Part shown: in pieces, positions 1 to 7,816 of the stretch
How the letters are laid out: each line of letters opens with the position of its first letter
Numbering within the stretch: the stretch's first letter is position 1
Origin: CAZFVY01 sp964522665
GTDB taxonomy: Bacteria > Verrucomicrobiota > Verrucomicrobiia > Limisphaerales > CAZFVY01
DNA: 29,360 nt
Reading direction: 5' to 3'
Assembly: GCA_964522665.1 (NCBI GenBank)
Contig: CAZFVY010000095.1
Span: 1-29,360, forward strand
Translations under genes and position numbers: made by a program
The notes under the pieces: generated by a model
Seen by the model: only the letters and a program-made list of their open reading frames with translations
Database searches by the model: none
What the model was told of the DNA's origin: nothing

Positions 1-544
1 AAATTGCACCGAAAAACCGATTATGTCCACCTATTTCATGAACAGTACACTAGTGTAGTGTCTCATAAATAACTGGCCGCGAATGACCAGCTATTTATGA
101 GGCGCTACACTTGCTTGCCAATCTGCCGGTCTGCGTCCTACAGCAAGCCTGCGAGCCGGGGCGTCCAGTCGAGCGCGGACGGCAGGGGAACGGGAACGAA
201 GGCGGAATACTTGCCTTGCGGCGCCTAGTTCCCCGGAACGTTGGCTGGTTTTGGCATCGCTGGTGGCGAGAATAGCGCGAATCGCTATCATCGTAAACGG
301 CCATAAACGATAATAAGGCGATTCCTGATTAGCGGCCTCGCCATCGGCCAATGAAGGGAATCGAAACCTGATTTCGCATCCTTCCAGGCGATCCCATTGC
401 GGTCATTCGGCCGTTCCGGCCATAGGCATCGGACTCTACCGTCCGAATGCAGCGCCTACTTGAAGTCGCCTTGTCCCCGCGATCCGCGGTCGGCGCCGGC
501 AAATTCAGTCGCGTCGGGGCGGGCGTGTGGTAAGCTGCCCGGCG
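1..544. other. Intergenic region without a supported gene
   Basis: No convincing gene is seen before the dihydrouridine synthase. The short open frames on the minus strand (about 91-351) have no recognisable domain and an arginine-rich, low-information composition typical of chance frames in GC-rich DNA. The stretch contains the long hairpin at 52-111 and a 12-bp palindrome TACACTAGTGTA at 46-57. The remainder, about 112-540, shows no recognisable structure. Confidence 0.5.
52..111. repeat. Long imperfect inverted repeat (25-nt arms)
   Basis: The arms at 52-76 and 87-111 match at 22 of 25 positions when one is reverse-complemented, around a 10-nt loop at 77-86. Two of the three mismatches would form T-G wobble pairs in RNA. 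The arms are AT-richer than the surroundings (core CTCATAAATA). This could be the end of a decayed mobile element, a small palindromic element, or a bidirectional terminator. No transposase is visible nearby. Confidence 0.75.
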
Positions 545-1651
545 ATGATGCGGATCGGTTCGCTCAATCTGAAGTCCAACTTGTTTCTCTCGCCGCTGGC
601 GGGTTACACCAACCTGCCTTTCCGCCTGACGCTGCGGGAGTTGGGCGGTTTGGACCTCGCGACGACCGACCTCGTCAACGCCCGGTCCCTCCTCGAACAG
701 AACCCCAAAGCCCTCAAGCTGATCGAGACCCGTCCGGCGGACCGGCCGCTGGCGGTGCAACTTTTCGGGTCGGTCCCGGAAGAGATGCGCGACGCCGCGG
801 CGTATCTGGAGTCGGTGGGCGTCTCGTCGGTCGATATCAACATGGGCTGTCCCGTCCGCAAGGTTTGCCGCGTGGGCGGCGGCTCGGCGATGATGACGGA
901 ACTGTCGAAAACCGCGCAGTTGGTCAAGGGCATGGTGGACGCGGTCAAGATTCCGATCACCGCCAAGATGCGCCTGGGTTGGGACGAGCAAAATCTGACG
1001 GCGCCCGATTTATCGGCGGCCCTCGAGGACGCCGGGATCAAGGCGATCTTCGTCCACGGCCGGACCCGCGAGCAGGGCTTTGGCGGCACGGTCAACCTGG
1101 CGGGCATCCGCGCGGTGGTGGCGGCGGTGAAGTCGATCCCCGTGATCGGCAACGGCGACGTCCTGACGCCCGAGGCGGCCAAGAGGATGTTCGACGACAC
1201 CGGGTGCGCCGGGGTCAGCATCGGGCGCGGGGCGTTTTACAATCCGTGGATTTTTCTGCACTCGCGCCGCTATCTGGACACCGGCGAACCGCCCGCCGAG
1301 CCGCGCTTTCAAGAGCGCGTGCGCGTCATGTGCCGGCATCTGGAATTGATGGTCGAAGTCTTCGGCGAAACTCACGGCTGCCGGATGTTCCGCAAGGTCG
1401 CGCCGTGGTACGCCAAGCGCTTCGGCCCCGCCAACGAATTCAACAAGCGGGTCGTGACCATCACGAGCGCCGCCGAGTTTCACGATATTCTCGAGCATTA
1501 TCTCCGCTGGCGGGAACAATTCCTGGACGAGACCGGCGAACTCAAGGCGAACTATCGCCCGCCGCCGATGGTGGCGAGCTTCATGCAGGAACCGGGCGTC
1601 GCGCAACGCCAGCAGATCCCGGTGCCTAAAGGCCCGGTCGAAGTCTGGTAA
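545..1651 (+). CDS. dusB: tRNA-dihydrouridine synthase (DusB-like)
   Basis: Flavoenzyme that reduces specific uridines in the tRNA D-loop to dihydrouridine, using FMN and NADPH, in the cytoplasm. The 368-residue protein has the family TIM barrel. SPLAGYTNLPFR near residues 16-27 is the FMN-contacting start. The NMGCPVRKV motif carries the expected catalytic cysteine (Cys102 from the ATG at 545). HGRTREQGF, GNGDV and GRGAFYNPW are the later FMN/phosphate-binding strands. Length is normal, with a proline-rich C-terminal tail. An in-frame GTG at 527 and a second ATG at 548 are alternatives; no clear Shine-Dalgarno decides between them. It stands alone, as nothing else on the plus strand is close. 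The DusB assignment rather than another Dus subgroup is by overall resemblance only. Confidence 0.93.
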   Translation: MMRIGSLNLKSNLFLSPLAGYTNLPFRLTLRELGGLDLATTDLVNARSLLEQNPKALKLIETRPADRPLAVQLFGSVPEEMRDAAAYLESVGVSSVDINMGCPVRKVCRVGGGSAMMTELSKTAQLVKGMVDAVKIPITAKMRLGWDEQNLTAPDLSAALEDAGIKAIFVHGRTREQGFGGTVNLAGIRAVVAAVKSIPVIGNGDVLTPEAAKRMFDDTGCAGVSIGRGAFYNPWIFLHSRRYLDTGEPPAEPRFQERVRVMCRHLELMVEVFGETHGCRMFRKVAPWYAKRFGPANEFNKRVVTITSAAEFHDILEHYLRWREQFLDETGELKANYRPPPMVASFMQEPGVAQRQQIPVPKGPVEVW

Positions 1652-1685
1652 TCCGCGGTCGGGTTCCAGGCGGGCGCCGCGGGAA

Positions 1686-1787
1686 CCCTGCGTGTCCGCC
1701 CTGTCCCACGCGCTGATCGCGCGTCGCGGTCGCTTCGTTCCGCCCGCTCGGACGCGGGCGGTGACCTCGCAGCTCGAGGTCCCTACC
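1686..1787 (-). repeat. Family A palindromic repeat, short copy
   Basis: Read on the minus strand from 1787, this begins GGTAGGGACCTCGAGCTGCG, close to the start of the copy at 12106 (GGTAGGAACCTCGCGCTGCG). It contains hairpin-forming pairs such as CCGCCCGC/GCGGGCGG and GACCTCG/CGAGGTC. It lies between the convergent ends of the dihydrouridine synthase and the DUF1232-like gene, where it could also serve as a terminator. The far boundary is approximate. Confidence 0.5.
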
Positions 1788-1796
1788 CAGGAGCCG

Positions 1797-2201
1797 CTAC
1801 GCCTTGACGGAAATCTTGGACCAATGCATCCCGTGTTTCGCCGCGTACTGCGCAAAGACGCGCTCGTGTTCCATCAGCACCGCGCGCACGACGCTGGAGT
1901 CATCGGCGTGGCCGTACTCGACGATCGGGTCGGGGATCAGGTCGAACTGGCGATGGGCGTAAACGAGAGCGAAAACCGCGCCGGCCAGCGCCCCGTAGGG
2001 AATGTCAGTGTCGGCGTTCTCGGCGAAATCCTCGACGACGTTGGCCAGGAACTCCAATTGATCGACGAGGTGGGGAAACTTGGGCGCGTTGATCTGCGCA
2101 AACTCGAGCTTGAGAAACGGCAGTTTCTTATGCACTCCGGCCAGGACTTTCGGGGTGATCGTCCCCGCGCCGTGGCGCACGAATTTTGCAATTTCAGCCA
2201 T
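1797..2201 (-). CDS. DUF1232 (YkvA)-like protein
   Basis: 134-residue protein of unknown function. The central segment HRQFDLIPDPIVEYGHADD resembles the hallmark of the DUF1232/YkvA family, in which a helix is followed by DLIPD-x-IPxxGxxDD. The match is partial, as one expected proline position differs. The N-terminal part (KFLAGVHKKLPFLK-like region) is helical and amphipathic. The ATG at 2201 is preferred over one ten codons upstream because MAEIAKFVRH is where helix-forming sequence begins. It follows the probable antitoxin gene by 55 bp on the same strand, but a functional link is not evident. Family role is unknown; some members are thought to be membrane-associated. Confidence 0.65.
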   Translation of the reverse strand: MAEIAKFVRHGAGTITPKVLAGVHKKLPFLKLEFAQINAPKFPHLVDQLEFLANVVEDFAENADTDIPYGALAGAVFALVYAHRQFDLIPDPIVEYGHADDSSVVRAVLMEHERVFAQYAAKHGMHWSKISVKA

Positions 2202-2256
2202 GCCCGCAGATTGCGCGAAAGCCCGGGCCAAGACAAGCCCCGGTTTGGCGGGCGCG

Positions 2257-2568
2257 TCAGTCCAAACGTCCGGTTTGCTTTAGCCAAAGCAACAGCGCCT
2301 TCGCGTTACCCGCTTGTTGGGACCGTGCCGCGACGCGATGGGCATTCTGCCAGGCGCTCGCGTCAGAAAGGTCTATCTCGTACTGACGGCAAAATAAGAT
2401 GGAGCGTAGCGATTCGGGCTGTTCCACCCAGAGGGCATATTCCTGGTTCGTGAAGCCGAGGAATTCCGCCAAGCCTACGGTCGCCTTGCTTTCATGCCAT
2501 TGCTGAACGAAGTCGTCGATTTCAGTGTCGAGGACGACGCCGGCGAGTACTTTCTCGATGAACTTCAT
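2257..2568 (-). CDS. Probable antitoxin/immunity protein of E3-type toxin
   Basis: 103-residue, acidic, predicted helical protein. It has the pattern D-x-F-V-x-x-W-H (residues about 19-25) followed by LAEFLGFTNQEYALWVEQP. I recall this signature from small bacterial proteins found beside toxins, but cannot name a Pfam family. The start codon lies 9 bp after the stop of the frame-corrected upstream ribonuclease-toxin reading frame, the toxin-then-antitoxin layout of a co-transcribed pair. The inferred role is to bind and neutralise the ribonuclease. The frame is intact, unlike the toxin. The C-terminal part (AWQNAHRVAARSQQAGNAKAL) is basic and might bind nucleic acid. The antitoxin role rests on position and the recalled signature, not on a structure match. 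Confidence 0.65.
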   Translation of the reverse strand: MKFIEKVLAGVVLDTEIDDFVQQWHESKATVGLAEFLGFTNQEYALWVEQPESLRSILFCRQYEIDLSDASAWQNAHRVAARSQQAGNAKALLLWLKQTGRLD

Positions 2569-2577
2569 TGCTAGACT

Positions 2578-2815
2578 TTACTTTAGGTCGATTTTCCGGC
2601 CCCGGATCGCTTGTTTGATAAACTGACCGTCAACCGCATCGACGGCCCCCCAAGTGATGCCCACGCGCATTGAACACCTCAATCTCCCCATGGAGGGCGT
2701 CCCAAACATAAAGGCGCGAACCGTCGCGATTTCGCCAAACCTTTTGGCCGTTTATGGTCCTCCATACCTCAAAACCGTCGAGGTAGCAAGGATCAGGACG
2801 TGGCTTGCCTGCCAT
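2578..2815 (-). pseudogene. Colicin E3-type ribonuclease toxin, frameshifted
   Basis: The frame from the ATG at 2815 reads as an E3/cytotoxic-domain ribonuclease, a BECR-fold enzyme that cuts 16S rRNA in the decoding centre. SRLYVWDALHGEIEVFNARG aligns with colicin E3 RKIYEWDSQHGELEGYRASD. The catalytic triad of E3 (Asp510, His513, Glu517) is matched with exact spacing by Asp39, His42 and Glu46. A run of six C at 2646-2651 throws the frame out, ending it early at 2630. Removing one base restores 78 codons, with the tail LGAVDAVDGQFIKQAIRGRK and a stop at 2578-2580. Arg71 or Arg73 in that tail falls near the position of the fourth E3 residue, Arg545. No receptor-binding or translocation domain is present, so this is a small chromosomal toxin rather than a bacteriocin. 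The cause may be real inactivation, a sequencing error or programmed slippage. Confidence 0.82.
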
Positions 2816-2842
2816 AGCCGAGAAATCCGACCGACCCGCCTC

Positions 2843-2871
2843 GACTTGTCAATTCACCGGGCAAATATAAC
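2843..2871 (+). promoter_or_regulatory. Possible sigma70 promoter for gatB
   Basis: A good -10 match, TATAAC, is at 2866-2871 in a locally AT-rich stretch. The best -35 hexamer, TTGTCA at 2846-2851, is only 14 bp away, so the -35 side is weak. It would give a leader of about 115 nt before gatB. Confidence 0.25.
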
Positions 2872-2994
2872 ACAAAAGAACGCATACAACAGGAGGCATT
2901 TCCGGCGCAACCAGGAAATCCAACGCGACGCGCTTTACAACCGGCGTTGACAGCGCCGGGTCGTCGCTGCGAAAATCACCGCGGACGCTGAATC

Positions 2995-4419
2995 ATGGAA
3001 TACGAAGCTGTCATCGGGTTGGAAACGCATGTCCAACTCAAAACGAAATCGAAAATGTGGTGCGGGTGCGCGAACGAATTCGGCGCGCCGCCCAATACGA
3101 ACGTCTGCCCGGTCTGCCTTGGCCTGCCGGGCGTGCTGCCCGTGCCCAACGAGGAGGCGCTGCGGCTGACGGCGCTGACCGGCATGTTGTTGAATTGCTC
3201 GATCCCCCGGCGGGCGAAGTTCGACCGGAAGAATTATTTTTACCCGGACGCGCCCAAGAATTATCAGATCACGCAGTATGACCAGCCCTCGACCGTCGGC
3301 GGCTTTGTCGATTTCGAGTTCGGCGGCGCGTTGGCCCGGGTGCGGATCACGCGGGCGCATCTCGAGGAAGACGTCGGCAAGAATTTTCACTTCGAGCGGA
3401 ACAGCGGTGTGGATTTCAACCGCGCCGGGGTGCCGTTGCTCGAAATCGTCTCCGAACCCGACCTGACCGGGCCTGAAATGGCTTACGCCTATCTCAACGC
3501 GCTAAAGGACATTCTCATCTATGGCGGGATCAGCGATTGCGACATGGAAAAAGGCATGGTGCGCTGCGATGTCAACGTGAGCGTCCGACCCAAAGGCGAA
3601 ACCAAACTTGGCGCCAAGATCGAGATCAAAAACATGAACAGCTTCAGCGGCGTGCGGAAGGCGCTGGAGTACGAAATCCCGCGGCAGATCGCGATCGTCA
3701 CGAACGGCGGCCACCTTTCCCAGGAAACCCGCCGGTGGGATGACGTGGGCGGCATCACGGAAAGCATGCGCCAAAAAGAACAGGCGCACGATTACCGCTA
3801 TTTTCCCGAGCCGGACTTGATGCCGCTGGCCCCGACCGATGAGTGGCTCGCGGAGGTTCGCGCGCGCGTGGTGGAATTGCCGCTCGCCAAGAAGCGGCGG
3901 TTCATGACGCAATACCAGCTGCCGGCGACCGACGCGGAGACCTTTGTGAACGACGTTCCGTTGGGGCATTACTTCGAAACCGTGGCCGAACGTTGCCCGG
4001 CGCCGAAGGCGGTCGCCAATTGGGTCATCAACAACCTGCGCTCGAAATTGACCGAATCGCGCGCGACGCTGGCCGACTTGAAGTTCAAGCCGGCGGACTT
4101 ATTGGACCTGATCGGCTTGGTGGACGGCGGCAAGATCAGCGGCAAAATCGCGCAGGACGTTTTCGGCGAGATGTTCGCCTCGGGGGAAGCGCCGGCGGCC
4201 ATCGTCGAGCGGAAGGGTTTGACGCAGGTGAGTGACTCCGGCGCCTTGGAACAGTTTTGCGCCGAGGTGATCGCCGCGAACCCGAAAAGCGCCGCTGATT
4301 ACCGTGCCGGGAAAGGGGCGGCGCTGAACTTTTTGAAAGGCCAGGTCATGAAATTGAGCCGCGGCAAGGCCAACCCGAATCTGGTCGGTGAGATTCTGGA
4401 GCGGAAGCTCAAGGATTAG
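2995..4419 (+). CDS. gatB: Asp/Glu-tRNA amidotransferase subunit B
   Basis: Subunit B of the GatCAB complex, which converts misacylated Asp-tRNA(Asn) and Glu-tRNA(Gln) to the amide forms using ammonia channelled from GatA. The 474-residue length is normal. The start EAVIGLETHVQL, cysteines C23, C25, C38 and C41 (WCGC...CPVC, the zinc-knuckle region) and the signature DRKNYFYPDAPKNYQI are all diagnostic. KNMNSFSGVRKALEYEI is also typical of the core. The C-terminal YqeY-like tail domain ends in KGQVMKLSRGKANPNLV. The ATG at 2995 fits the family N-terminus exactly. gatA and gatC are not beside it, so the complex must be encoded at separate loci. It is divergent from the toxin module across a 179-bp gap. 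Confidence 0.97.
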   Translation: MEYEAVIGLETHVQLKTKSKMWCGCANEFGAPPNTNVCPVCLGLPGVLPVPNEEALRLTALTGMLLNCSIPRRAKFDRKNYFYPDAPKNYQITQYDQPSTVGGFVDFEFGGALARVRITRAHLEEDVGKNFHFERNSGVDFNRAGVPLLEIVSEPDLTGPEMAYAYLNALKDILIYGGISDCDMEKGMVRCDVNVSVRPKGETKLGAKIEIKNMNSFSGVRKALEYEIPRQIAIVTNGGHLSQETRRWDDVGGITESMRQKEQAHDYRYFPEPDLMPLAPTDEWLAEVRARVVELPLAKKRRFMTQYQLPATDAETFVNDVPLGHYFETVAERCPAPKAVANWVINNLRSKLTESRATLADLKFKPADLLDLIGLVDGGKISGKIAQDVFGEMFASGEAPAAIVERKGLTQVSDSGALEQFCAEVIAANPKSAADYRAGKGAALNFLKGQVMKLSRGKANPNLVGEILERKLKD

Positions 4420-4493
4420 AGTAACCGCGCGGCCCGCGGGGATCGCGAACGGACTCGCCAAGCGGGGTCCCTGGCAAAAAAGATTGAATTGAT

Positions 4494-4522
4494 TTGACCG
4501 GTTTACGTCCGAGTTCTAGCAT
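4494..4522 (+). promoter_or_regulatory. Candidate sigma70 promoter for cyclase-pseudokinase gene
   Basis: TTGACC at 4494-4499 and TAGCAT at 4517-4522 are separated by 17 bp. The match to -35/-10 consensus is good at -35 and moderate at -10. Transcription would begin near 4530, giving a leader of about 200 nt that includes the hairpin at 4531-4570. Confidence 0.35.
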
Positions 4523-4530
4523 AAATGTAT

Positions 4531-4570
4531 TGACCGGCGGTCTCTGGCGGTGAGCGCCGCCGCCCGGTCA
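4531..4570. repeat. Nested inverted repeat in leader of pseudokinase gene
   Basis: TGACCGG (4531-4537) pairs with CCGGTCA (4564-4570), and inside it GGCGG (4546-4550) pairs with CCGCC (4557-4561). It may be a terminator for gatB, although no T-run follows, or a 5'-UTR structure for the gene at 4730. The rest of 4420-4729 is non-coding and ends in an AT-rich tract just before the gene. Confidence 0.45.
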
Positions 4571-4729
4571 GACGAAAAGCTAACGGCATAGGGCGCCCCC
4601 AGGGTGAAGTGACGTTAAGTGTATGGTAGCGAGAGTCTTAGATCGACGCGGCGGACTTCACGGCGCTTAAATTATTTTTCTTTTCTTTTGGTGTGCAATA
4701 GTTTATGATTTTTGCTTGTTCCAGGCGGT

Positions 4730-7042
4730 ATGTCCGAAAACCCTGATCATCCTAGCGGAATACATCTAGCCAAGCTCGGAGAGGCGGCGCTTGCCAAAAT
4801 CGCCACCTTTCAGCGAAGCCGGGGCTTGGACGTGATCACGGTATGCATTACCGGGATCGTTGATTATGTCCCGGAGGATCCGGATGAATTCGTGCAGCAC
4901 CAGGAGCTGATCCAGGAGCTGCTGAACGATTTCAAGCAAGCCCAGGAAATCGCCACCAATCACGGCTCGAGTCTGCTCTTGTTCGTCAGACCGGTGGACG
5001 CGGTGCGTTTCGCGCTGACGATGCAGACCAAGATTCGGACGCTAAAACACGGCGACCCGAATGAATCTCTGCCCGGCCACCGAATTCCCGTCCGCATCGG
5101 CATTCACTGCGGCAACGTTCCGCTGCCAAAGCCGGACGAGAACGCCCCTCCCGGCCCCGCCAAGCCGGACGGGCTAGCGGAGGAATATCAGCGGCACGTC
5201 GATACTTGCGGTCGGTTGATGCGCATCAGCGCCAATGACCACGTCATGCTCACCCGGCTCGCGTTTGACCTGGCGCGAACCACCATCAAAAAGCCCGAAG
5301 CCAAGGCGTTGGACCCGTTGATGTGGGTCAATCACGGGCCTTATCTGGTTTCCGGCCTGACTGAACCGCTGGAAATTTGCGAGGTCGGACAAACCAAGGA
5401 GAAAACGCTCCCGGCCCCGGCCAGCACTCCGATCCTTGAGCAACAGTCGGCGCCGATGGATTTAGGCATCTGGGGCTGGCGTCCCGCGGTGGGCGTGCTG
5501 GTGCCGAACACCAAGTTCATCATGGAGGAAAAGATCGCTGAAAACGAATTCAGCGAAAACTGGCGGGCGGGAGTCGAGGGAACCAAAGACACCTTCATGT
5601 TCCGGTTCTGCATCGGGAAGGATTGGCTGGAGTCGCTGCAAGCGGAAGAGAAGCAATTGGCGGTCATCAAGCAGAAGATCGGCGTCCATCGGAACGTCGT
5701 CGGCCTCATGGGGATGTCATTGGAGAATGCGCCCTACTACCTGATGATGGATTTCTATGAAGGAACCGACCTGGAAACCTGGTGCAAAGACGTGGGCGGG
5801 CTCCAGAATACCGCGCTGATCGCGCGGGTGGAATTGATCGCCCAGGTGGCCGACGGCCTGAACGTCGCGCATGAGGGGAAGATCGTTCATGGCCGGATCA
5901 AACCGAAGAATATATTGGTCAAGGGTGACGGCCGTGGCACGCAGGATTTGCAGGCGCGCCTGATCAACTTCCTTGATTGCCTCGCGGGGCCGGTTTACAC
6001 GCCCAAAGCGGCGGTGGAACAGCCGGACCCGATGAAGGATTTCTCGGTCGCCGGGATTTTTGACGAGCCGGAAGCGGCGGCTCCCGCGCCAGCCGCTGGC
6101 GCCCCGGCGACGGGCGGCGCCCCGGCTGCCGCTCCCGCCAAGGCGGCCGCAGCGCCGGCGGAAGAGGTCGATGAGTGGGCCGCGATGATGAGCGAACCGT
6201 TGCCGGAGGAGGCCGCGCCGGCCGCCGCGGCCGCCGGCTCCAGCGGGACCCCGGCGACGCCCGGCGCTCCCGCCGCCGCGCCCGGGACTCCCGGCGCGCC
6301 TGCCCCCGCGGTGGCGCCGACCGGACCGCTGATGTACTGCGCGCCCGAGGTGATCGCGGGCGGGGCGCCGACCATCAAGTCGGACATCTATTCGATGGGC
6401 GTGCTCTTGAGCCAAATGCTGGTCGGTAGTTTGACGGAGGCGTTCACGCCCGAGCGCGTCCAGGAGGTCGTGAATCCTTTGGTCAAGGATCAATTGGCGC
6501 CGTTTTTTATGGGTGACGCCGCCAAGCGGACCGGCAGCGCCGCCGCGCTGGCGGGAAAACTTCGCGCCTCGCCGAAGTACCGCGTCGGAGTCGCCGCCTT
6601 GACGAGCAAGCCGGTTCCCAGGTGGGTGCGCACCGCGGAACGCGCGGCGTTCGTCCTGGTCTGCCTGACCCTGCTCGTCGGGGGCCTCTACATTTACCTT
6701 CAATCCAGCGCGAAAAAGCCCAAGCCAAAGAAGGTGGACGACACCGAAGAGACTCAGAGCGCGCAACGCAAACGCGCGCCCGGTGAATCGGAAGAGCCGG
6801 CGCCGCCCGGAGAGTCGCGGCGCGCGGACGGCCGGGATGACTCGGGCGACGTCATGGCCCAGTTGAACATCATCTTTAAGTTTTTGGTTTTGCCGGTCAT
6901 CCTCACAATCATCGCCGGACTGGTTTACCAAAGGTATGACGCCAAGCGCGAAGCGGAACGCCGCCGCGCGCTTTCCGCCGCCGCGGATCGACTGCTCGCC
7001 GAGCGAAAGGCCGGGCGTTCCGGCGGGAAACACGACGATTAG
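4730..7042 (+). CDS. Cyclase-like/pseudokinase membrane protein
   Basis: 770-residue multi-domain protein. Residues about 35-215 resemble a class III nucleotidyl cyclase domain (VITVCITGIVDY, AVRFALTMQTKI, PVRIGIHCGNV, VDTCGRLMRIS), but the metal-binding and GD-turn residues are not recognisable, so it is probably inactive. Residues about 262-575 follow a Hanks-type Ser/Thr kinase fold (LMMDFYEGTDLETW, IVHGRIKPKNILV, MYCAPEVI, SDIYSMGVLLSQML). The catalytic HRD is HGR (387-389), DFG is NFL (413-415), and the beta-3 lysine position appears to be Arg292, which marks a pseudokinase. An Ala/Pro-rich insert of about 85-100 residues (445-532) sits where the activation loop should be. Two transmembrane helices follow (about 639-657 and 714-733), then a charged tail. 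ATG 4730 is preferred to an upstream TTG at 4712 because AGG lies 4 bp before it. Probably a membrane signalling scaffold; ligand unknown. Confidence 0.85.
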   Translation: MSENPDHPSGIHLAKLGEAALAKIATFQRSRGLDVITVCITGIVDYVPEDPDEFVQHQELIQELLNDFKQAQEIATNHGSSLLLFVRPVDAVRFALTMQTKIRTLKHGDPNESLPGHRIPVRIGIHCGNVPLPKPDENAPPGPAKPDGLAEEYQRHVDTCGRLMRISANDHVMLTRLAFDLARTTIKKPEAKALDPLMWVNHGPYLVSGLTEPLEICEVGQTKEKTLPAPASTPILEQQSAPMDLGIWGWRPAVGVLVPNTKFIMEEKIAENEFSENWRAGVEGTKDTFMFRFCIGKDWLESLQAEEKQLAVIKQKIGVHRNVVGLMGMSLENAPYYLMMDFYEGTDLETWCKDVGGLQNTALIARVELIAQVADGLNVAHEGKIVHGRIKPKNILVKGDGRGTQDLQARLINFLDCLAGPVYTPKAAVEQPDPMKDFSVAGIFDEPEAAAPAPAAGAPATGGAPAAAPAKAAAAPAEEVDEWAAMMSEPLPEEAAPAAAAAGSSGTPATPGAPAAAPGTPGAPAPAVAPTGPLMYCAPEVIAGGAPTIKSDIYSMGVLLSQMLVGSLTEAFTPERVQEVVNPLVKDQLAPFFMGDAAKRTGSAAALAGKLRASPKYRVGVAALTSKPVPRWVRTAERAAFVLVCLTLLVGGLYIYLQSSAKKPKPKKVDDTEETQSAQRKRAPGESEEPAPPGESRRADGRDDSGDVMAQLNIIFKFLVLPVILTIIAGLVYQRYDAKREAERRRALSAAADRLLAERKAGRSGGKHDD

Positions 7043-7173
7043 GCGGACTCTCCGGTCAGCGAATTCGCGCTCCGCCCAGCGTCATTCGCCAGCCTCATCG
7101 AAGCCTCCGTAAAAGCGATCCGCGTCGCGCTTCACTTTCTGGCGCCCCGCGAAAGAGCGCTCCGGCGGCGGAA

Positions 7174-7371
7174 CTACTGCGCGCCGCCCTGCTCCCGATC
7201 GAAATCAGCGAGGTACTTGTCCAACATCGCCGAGGGCGTTTGGAGCAAATTCCAGGTGGGTTGCCAGCCGACCGCTTTGGCGGGCTGCCGCTTGGGGCCG
7301 GGCTTGACTGTCCGCGCGGCCGAAACGGGCGCCACGCGGCGCCGGGTTCGATCGCATTTTGACGTTTTCAT
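7174..7371 (-). CDS. Small hypothetical ORF
   Basis: 65 codons with G/C-rich third positions similar to neighbouring genes. The N-terminus is basic (KCDRTRRR) and the C-terminus is acidic and helical (SAMLDKYLADFDREQG). No family is recognised and no Shine-Dalgarno sequence is evident. It follows the ORF at 7387-7788 by 15 bp on the same strand, so the two could be co-transcribed. It may also be a chance frame. The adjoining 7043-7173 contains nothing I can identify. Confidence 0.35.
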   Translation of the reverse strand: MKTSKCDRTRRRVAPVSAARTVKPGPKRQPAKAVGWQPTWNLLQTPSAMLDKYLADFDREQGGAQ

Positions 7372-7386
7372 CGGTCGTAAATTCTT

Positions 7387-7788
7387 TTAGCCAGCCGAAT
7401 TCCTGCGGTTGGCGGTCGTCGTGCCTTCATCGCCCTGCTCTTTTCGGGCCATCCTGGTCCGGGGAACGCCGACGCCTTGCTCGGCCGTCTTACGGGCCGT
7501 CGCATTCATAGATTCCCCATGACTGTCGAACAGTAGCATACGCGCCGGCCGCTGGCAACCGATCAGTTGGTCGTCACGCGATGTTAACCCGTCCGACATA
7601 GGGGCCGCGGTGAGTTCGCGCGCGAAGTCCGGGGCTGGCCGGAAGGTGTCGAGCGTCGCCGATTCGAGGCCGGTCAGCTTTGTGGTTCCCGGGCGAGGTC
7701 TCGCGGCACGAAACGGCGCGCGCCGCGCGAGTGGGAGATCGAAGCGGCGGCGGCGCCAGGACTGGGGTTTGACGCGGATGGATTTCAT
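7387..7788 (-). CDS. Hypothetical ORF, doubtful
   Basis: 133 codons, Arg-rich at the N-terminus, with no recognised domain. Third positions are G/C-rich. A purine-rich GAGGAA lies about 13 bp upstream of the ATG at 7788. An internal ATG at 7509, preceded by GGGGAA, would give a 40-residue product instead and is equally plausible. It lies downstream of the AraC-type regulator on the same strand. Confidence 0.3.
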   Translation of the reverse strand: MKSIRVKPQSWRRRRFDLPLARRAPFRAARPRPGTTKLTGLESATLDTFRPAPDFARELTAAPMSDGLTSRDDQLIGCQRPARMLLFDSHGESMNATARKTAEQGVGVPRTRMARKEQGDEGTTTANRRNSAG

Positions 7789-7816
7789 GATTCCAATAGG
7801 TTCCTCGCGATTTGGA

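Noticed and set aside
2654..2950. 98-codon plus-strand frame over the toxin gene
   Set aside because: It lies opposite the E3-type sequence, which has clear family residues, and has no recognisable features.
4420..4729. Riboswitch or small RNA in the leader before the cyclase-pseudokinase gene
   Set aside because: There is a nested hairpin, but no known riboswitch core could be recognised; it is kept only as an inverted repeat.
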